Origin: Verrucomicrobiales bacterium
Lineage (GTDB): Bacteria > Verrucomicrobiota > Verrucomicrobiia > Verrucomicrobiales > SLCJ01
Direction: 5' to 3'
NCBI GenBank assembly: GCA_024636835.1
Contig: JAGXGH010000137.1
Span: 1 to 55,604 of the forward strand
Length of the DNA: 55,604 nt
Below, piece after piece: positions 51,120 to 55,604 of the stretch; position 1 is the stretch's first letter, and each line of letters begins with the position of its first letter. Below the pieces are notes generated by a model. The model saw only the letters and a list, made by a program, of their open reading frames with translations. It searched no databases and had not been told where the DNA came from. The position numbers and the translations under genes are program-made.

Positions 51120-53012
51120 GTGCTGCCGCGACGCATTGTCGTGAGAGATGCAATCACTCGAACCATGCGTGGAGAAGGCGAGACGGTGCTGGATTTCGAG
51201 CCCGTAAAAGGCATCAACGCGGACGACCCCAATGCACCGAAATCTCTCGGCTATACGGTTGAAGCGGTTACCCGTCCCGCTTGGCTGGCGGTGAAGGCAT
51301 TGCCTTACCTGATGGAATACCCACACGACTGCAGTGAGCAAATTTTTAACCGCTACTACGCCAATAGTATCGCTGCTATGTTGGTCGCCAAAAATCCTGA
51401 GATTGAAGCTGTTTTTAAGAAGTGGAAGGCAGATGCCAAAGGGAAAGATGGCAAGGATAGTTTCAATAGCCCACTGGACGGCAACCCGGATCTTCGAGGA
51501 GTGCTGGTCGAGGAAACACCATGGTTGATGGAGGCCCGCGATGAACGCGCAGAGCGGATGAAGATTGCCGAGTATTTTGACAAGGGCAGAATAGCCCAAC
51601 AGTTGAAGCGTGATTTCAACAAACTCACCGAGGCCCAGACTAGACAAGGCTGGTGGCCGTGGTTTTCAGGTGCGAATTCTCATCGAAATGATCGGATCAG
51701 TTACTACATTGCGGCAGGTCTGGGACGACTTCGCGTCATGGTCGGCGACTCGGTTGATGTAACTCTTGGTATACGTGCTGTGAGGGCTTTCGATGAGGAG
51801 ATGCACGAGCGGTGGGAGAACATCGTGAAAGCGAAGACAATAGATGCGAATCACTTCGGTTCGCACGTAGTCGAGTATCTCTACACCCGCTCGTTCTATC
51901 TCAAGGACGTCCCGCTGAAAGGAGAAATGAAGACGATGGTCGAGTTCTGGCTAAAGCAGGCGGATACCCATTGGACCGATATCGAAAGTCTTCAACTTCA
52001 AGCCAACCTGACGGTGGCGTTGAAGCGGTTTGAGAGAGTGGAAACCGCTGGAAAGATCATCGAGTCACTGCGAGAAAATGCCTTGGTTGATGATGACCTT
52101 GGGATGCATTGGCGGAGATTGGATCGCGGTGGATACGGATGGTGGGATTCGCCAATCGAAGCGCAGTCGGCATTGATCGAGGCGTTTCAAGAAGTCGCAA
52201 ACGATCAAAAGGCGGTGAGTGATTGCCAACTCTGGCTGCTCCAGCAAAAACGGACGCAGTATTGGAACTCCACAAAATCGACGGCCGATGCTGTGTATGC
52301 CTTATTGAGTGGCGGCACCACAAAACTGCTCGATCAAACCGGAGAACTCTCGGTTGTAATCGGCGATCGTGAAGCTGTCGCCACCACGTCTGAAGGAGCG
52401 GATGTCGAGCAAGGGACAGGGACTCTTACCGTGCGGATTTCTGGCGGATCTGTGAGTGCCTCCGATGCGAAAATCACAGTGAAAAAGACGGGAGACGGCC
52501 CTTCTTGGGTAAGCGTGTATTGGCAATCGCTACAGGATATCTCGCTGATCGAGGCAAGTGATAGCGCCGGCAACCGAGATGCATCGCTAGCAGTTGATAA
52601 GATGATTTTTGTCCGACGCACCACTGATCAAGGTGAACTTGTTACACCTCTGGATCAGAGCGGTGGGCTAAAGGTTGGCGATACCTTGGTCGTGCGTTTG
52701 ATCATCCGTAATGAGCGTGCTTACGAGTTCGTTCACATTAAAGATCAACGCCCTGCCGGGGCTGAACCCATGGATGTGACGTCCGGCTATCGTTGGAATG
52801 CCGATCTGTGGTTCTACCGCGAGATCCGAGACGCAGCGACGCACTTCTTTATCGATTCATTGCCCGCGGGGTCACACGTTCTGGAATACGAGATGCGCCT
52901 ACAACACGCGGGCAAGTTCGATTCTGGGATCGGTGAAGTCGAGTGCCTCTACGCACCGGAATTCCGTGCTCGTAGCGCCTCGGTAAAGCTCGATGTTTCT
53001 CCACTCAAGTAG
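51120..53012 (+). CDS. Alpha-2-macroglobulin-family protein 2, C-terminal part of the frameshifted gene
   Basis: The last 630 residues, continuing paralogue 2 in a different frame; homologous coding resumes at 51084 (DTFTDGEEAWLP), and the GTG at 51120 is only the first usable start codon. It contains YPHDCSEQIFNRYYANS with the thioester CSEQ (TGC at 51330), the helical thioester domain and the receptor-like C-terminal domain, ending like paralogue 1. Cut from its signal peptide, this part could not be exported, so the gene is a pseudogene unless the shift is an error or is corrected by recoding. Confidence 0.85.
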   Translation: MLPRRIVVRDAITRTMRGEGETVLDFEPVKGINADDPNAPKSLGYTVEAVTRPAWLAVKALPYLMEYPHDCSEQIFNRYYANSIAAMLVAKNPEIEAVFKKWKADAKGKDGKDSFNSPLDGNPDLRGVLVEETPWLMEARDERAERMKIAEYFDKGRIAQQLKRDFNKLTEAQTRQGWWPWFSGANSHRNDRISYYIAAGLGRLRVMVGDSVDVTLGIRAVRAFDEEMHERWENIVKAKTIDANHFGSHVVEYLYTRSFYLKDVPLKGEMKTMVEFWLKQADTHWTDIESLQLQANLTVALKRFERVETAGKIIESLRENALVDDDLGMHWRRLDRGGYGWWDSPIEAQSALIEAFQEVANDQKAVSDCQLWLLQQKRTQYWNSTKSTADAVYALLSGGTTKLLDQTGELSVVIGDREAVATTSEGADVEQGTGTLTVRISGGSVSASDAKITVKKTGDGPSWVSVYWQSLQDISLIEASDSAGNRDASLAVDKMIFVRRTTDQGELVTPLDQSGGLKVGDTLVVRLIIRNERAYEFVHIKDQRPAGAEPMDVTSGYRWNADLWFYREIRDAATHFFIDSLPAGSHVLEYEMRLQHAGKFDSGIGEVECLYAPEFRARSASVKLDVSPLK

Positions 53013-53081
53013 TCATGACACTGTAGAACCTTTTGGAGGCTCTCCAGTGTTCATGGGTATCTTTTTGGAATTGAATGCCGG

Positions 53082-53777
53082 TCATGCCGCATCGTTGGCA
53101 ATCTTCTTCGCCAGCTTTTCATAGCCGTTTGCCTTGTCTTGCTCGGTTTTGGCAGTGCGCGATGCGCCGCGGTTCAGGGAGTTCGTCACGCGACTGTCGA
53201 CTTCCGTATTAACGCCGACAGCATCCCAACCACCGGTTGCTGCGTTGAGCACGCCACCCTTGAGGTTGATACGGGAGTGAAGGGTTTCATCAGGAACCAC
53301 TTGTCCGACAATTGGCACCCAGGAAACCACTTTGGTCGCATGGGATTGCCGTTCACTTTCAATGCGCCCCCACACACAAATGACATGGGACGCTCCCGAC
53401 CGGCGTGCGGCGAGCCTCAAGGTTTCCGCCACCTGTGGGGACGAGGATTCGGAGTCTCCGGCAAGCTCTCGGCGGTCTCCTGTGAATGGTACCACATGGT
53501 AATATCGACCGAACTCCTTGGTCAGTGCTGGATCCGGTATAGCGGCTCCAGACTGAACCAAGAGCACGCGGGAACCTGGAGCAGGGCGGGAAGCTCCACC
53601 GGAACTGCCGGGAAGTTTGATGAAATCGACCTCGCTAAGCTCCGGCGTTTTGGAACCATGAGAGTATCTGTTGGATGATGAATATCCGGTCGCCGAGATT
53701 GGCGTGGAATCACAGGAGCAGAGAAGAAGTGCAACCGAAGCTGTGGCGATGACGGTGGAATGAATGGTGTGTTTCAT
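53082..53777 (-). CDS. Lipoprotein of unknown function
   Basis: A 231-residue protein from ATG 53777 (an earlier ATG is at 53789). MKHTIHSTVIATASVALLLCSC ends in a lipobox-like LLCSC. SRVLLVQSGAAIPDPALTKEF and AARRSGASHVICVWGRIE in the middle look like a small alpha/beta domain; GGVLNAATGGWDAVG is probably a turn-rich segment; the C-terminus is a Lys-rich helix. No family is recognised. It converges on the macroglobulin genes. Confidence 0.75.
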   Translation of the reverse strand: MKHTIHSTVIATASVALLLCSCDSTPISATGYSSSNRYSHGSKTPELSEVDFIKLPGSSGGASRPAPGSRVLLVQSGAAIPDPALTKEFGRYYHVVPFTGDRRELAGDSESSSPQVAETLRLAARRSGASHVICVWGRIESERQSHATKVVSWVPIVGQVVPDETLHSRINLKGGVLNAATGGWDAVGVNTEVDSRVTNSLNRGASRTAKTEQDKANGYEKLAKKIANDAA

Positions 53778-53789
53778 GTCACCATTCAA

Positions 53790-54077
53790 ACCGCAGTCGA
53801 TGAAACCGCTAAATCGCTATTTGCAATAGTTGCATTGATTCCATCGAATCCCCATAAGGATAGAGCTACTAGGATCGTCGCGGTGACATGATCTTTCGTA
53901 TTAGAGTAATTGGAGCGCGTGCCTCCTGGGTCCCGTGGGGTGATGATGAGGTCGTAAATCCCTCTGCGGAGGCCTGGAGACCTCCGCAGCGAAATCACGC
54001 TTCCCGTTCATGGCTATCGTTAAGCCAAGAAATCCAGCTATCGAGCACCTTAATGGAAGTCAACGGGGGGGATGGAA
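53790..54077. other. Intergenic region with one REP-like palindrome
   Basis: No credible gene. CTGCGGAGG-CCTGGAGA-CCTCCGCAG at 53964-53989 is a perfect 9-base stem with the loop shared with 46741-46762. The promoter of the lipoprotein gene should lie near 53800. Confidence 0.7.
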
Positions 54078-54761
54078 TTATTTGTCCAGCGGCGTAAGCT
54101 CGACCTTGCGGAACTCGACCTCGGAGCCTTCCGCCTGAAGAGCGATCTGGCCTTTGGTCGCGGTGGCTTTCATGCCGTGATTCACCATGTCTCCGTTAAC
54201 CCAGACTTTGACTTCATCGTCTTTGCATTCGATAATCATGGTGTTCCATTCGCCGACAGGTTTTTCCGAACCGTCGGTGAGATTGATGATACGTCGGGCG
54301 TCATTCTGCCCACTACCGAAGGCTTGGCCTTCTTTCCTGGGACGACGTTTCGCCATGTCCGGCACTTCGATATTTTCACCGATGCACCAGAAGTCGCCAG
54401 CGTGCTTGTTCATCATCTGCACCTCGATCGATTGAGGAAACAGGTTGCTGCGAAAACGCGGTTTGGATACGTGAACGAGAACGCCGCAATTGCCCGGTTT
54501 GGCGGAGAATCGGTATTGTACTTCCAGTCGATAATTCTCGTAACTCCCGTCAGTGATCAAATGCCCTACTGGCTTCCCAAAACTTACCAGCATACCATCA
54601 CGAACACCAAAGCTCGGTTTGATACTGTCGTCCTTATCGGCGGCTGGAACATCTGCGCGCCAACCCTTCAAATCGTTACCGTTAAACAGCGAAATCGGTT
54701 CATTGGCGAATAATGGAATGGCCAACAGCGCAAAGGCGAGGGAGGAAAGAGTTCTTTTCAT
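54078..54761 (-). CDS. Secreted DUF1080 (3-keto-disaccharide hydrolase family) protein
   Basis: About 227 residues from ATG 54761 (signal peptide MKRTLSSLAFALLAIPLFA). A concanavalin-like jelly-roll with the DUF1080 hallmarks: ISLFNGNDLKGWRAD, DGMLVSFGKPVGHLITD, YENYRLEVQYRFSAKPGNCGVLVHVSK, SIEVQMMNKHAGDFWC, PVGEWNTMIIECKDDEVKVWVNGDMVNHG. Members bind or hydrolyse sugars and are greatly expanded in Verrucomicrobia and Planctomycetes. It is transcribed downstream of a truncated NHL-repeat gene on the same strand, 66 bases away. Confidence 0.9.
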   Translation of the reverse strand: MKRTLSSLAFALLAIPLFANEPISLFNGNDLKGWRADVPAADKDDSIKPSFGVRDGMLVSFGKPVGHLITDGSYENYRLEVQYRFSAKPGNCGVLVHVSKPRFRSNLFPQSIEVQMMNKHAGDFWCIGENIEVPDMAKRRPRKEGQAFGSGQNDARRIINLTDGSEKPVGEWNTMIIECKDDEVKVWVNGDMVNHGMKATATKGQIALQAEGSEVEFRKVELTPLDK

Positions 54762-54827
54762 GGTCATGTGGATTAAATGGTCTGGGTTGTCACTACAACG
54801 ACACCGCGTTATCCATAGATGCCGTAT

Positions 54828-55604
54828 CTATTTTTGGAGGACCAGCTTGGTTACGCGCCCCGAGATATTCCAATCTTCCACGTAGAGATTGCCTTCGGAG
54901 TCGAAAGCCAATCCATGTGGTGCGGTGAAAATTCCCGTCTGCATGTCATTCTCGGCAACCTTGAAATTTGCCCACTGTTTACGGTTTGGATTATCGCCGA
55001 GGAACGACACCGGAGCACCATTCTTATCGATAATTGTCACGCGTGCTTCGAGCTCGGCGACGGCGACATGGTCACCATGGAAGCTGACCGAGCAAGGACG
55101 GCGAAGATGTTCAGCATGCACGCCGATCCATTTTCCATCGAGATCAAAATGGGTGAGTCGGCGGTTTTCGCGGTCTGCTACAAGTAAACGAGGCACACCA
55201 AATCGCAGGTCAATCCCAAGACCATGACAGGTGGAGAATTGCCCATCACCCTTGCCTCTGGTTCCGAAGCTGAACAAGTGCTTGCCTTCGGAATCGAACT
55301 TGTGCACCTTCTGTGAGCCATAGCCCATTGAGGCAAAAACCGCCCCATCCGGAGCCACTGCGACGCCGGTCAGGCCTTTCCATCCGCCCTCGACCTCATC
55401 GGTTTTATCATTCGGAATCGTCAGCACGATTTTTCCATCGAGGTCGATCTTGCAGACTCGGGGCGGCAATTTCTCGGTGCGTGCTTTGTCTTTATAGCCA
55501 CTGAGCTGGGCACCGTAGATATAATGTTTGCCATCTTCTTCTTTGATCGCCATGGCGTGAAACCCCGAGCACTCGGGCGCGATGTTTTTTACCCAAGTGC
55601 CATC
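54828..55604 (-). CDS. NHL-repeat protein, 5' end beyond the window
   Basis: 259 codons without a start codon; the first ATG is at 55553, but the frame stays open to the right edge (GTWVKNIAPECSGFHAMAIKEE), so the gene begins outside. NHL-type beta-propeller repeats are visible: GLTGVAVAPDGAVFASMGYGSQKVHKFDSEGKHLFSFG, CHGLGIDLRFGVPRLLVADRENRRLTHFD and PHGLAFDSEGNLYVEDWN. Such propellers are secreted or periplasmic binding or catalytic scaffolds. Position before a DUF1080 gene is common in this phylum. Confidence 0.85.
   Translation of the reverse strand, partial: DGTWVKNIAPECSGFHAMAIKEEDGKHYIYGAQLSGYKDKARTEKLPPRVCKIDLDGKIVLTIPNDKTDEVEGGWKGLTGVAVAPDGAVFASMGYGSQKVHKFDSEGKHLFSFGTRGKGDGQFSTCHGLGIDLRFGVPRLLVADRENRRLTHFDLDGKWIGVHAEHLRRPCSVSFHGDHVAVAELEARVTIIDKNGAPVSFLGDNPNRKQWANFKVAENDMQTGIFTAPHGLAFDSEGNLYVEDWNISGRVTKLVLQK

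Noticed and set aside
40640..53012. Macroglobulin-PBP1C periplasmic defence pair
   Set aside because: No penicillin-binding protein gene lies on either side of the macroglobulins.

Overview
The window reads as a chromosomal segment of a Verrucomicrobiota bacterium (moderate GC, possibly from a metagenome assembly). The pointers are indirect. A perfect TGTTC-N4-GAACA palindrome, the LexA motif described for Verrucomicrobia, sits in front of an integrase remnant. The housekeeping genes are a non-proteobacterial mix: class II aldolase, CBS/DRTGG family II pyrophosphatase, NadA, omega, SmpB, OpcA, RecD2 and EF-G. Around them are large secreted families (alpha-2-macroglobulins, DUF1080, NHL, GH10) and several families of small palindromic repeats.

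Bases 1-5200 hold the attI-proximal end of an integron. Five complete minus-strand cassettes (genes at 265-882, 959-1402, 1552-2010, 2098-2640, 2778-3260) are separated by attC-like imperfect palindromes. A sixth cassette runs off the left edge. On the far side of the attI core, a divergent integron integrase gene has decayed. Its recognisable fragments, from about 3527 to 4931, are interrupted by palindromic hairpins. One inverted hairpin pair encloses a gene for a 91-residue GIY-YIG nuclease; a second pair encloses nothing. All five complete cassettes encode proteins with an N-terminal export signal.

Bases 5200-20050 are mostly core metabolism and information processing: fba, a Sel1-repeat protein, pyrophosphatase, a large lipoprotein, nadA-comB, rpoZ, smpB, a DASS transporter with opcA, and recD2. 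A heptanucleotide microsatellite and small palindromes lie between nadA and rpoZ.

Bases 20300-28800 look like a defence and stress island. It has a 1260-residue nuclease-STAND NTPase, a membrane NERD-domain protein, a RelB-MazF type toxin-antitoxin pair, and a divergent RtcB-like RNA ligase directly downstream of the toxin. Next comes an uncharacterised gene whose reading frame runs straight through a strong bidirectional terminator into a small His/Arg-rich secreted protein.

Bases 28800-40600 carry a three-gene operon of duplicated exported proteins and an uncharacterised cytoplasmic protein, then fusA, a GH10 xylanase, an SMP-30 lactonase-like protein, hflK-hflC, a lipoprotein and a RES-Xre toxin-antitoxin pair. 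Bases 40600-53012 are two tandem paralogous alpha-2-macroglobulin genes, both with the thioester CSEQ motif. The second carries a frameshift near 51083. The right edge has a lipoprotein, a DUF1080 protein and a truncated NHL-repeat protein. No rRNA, tRNA or CRISPR array was seen.
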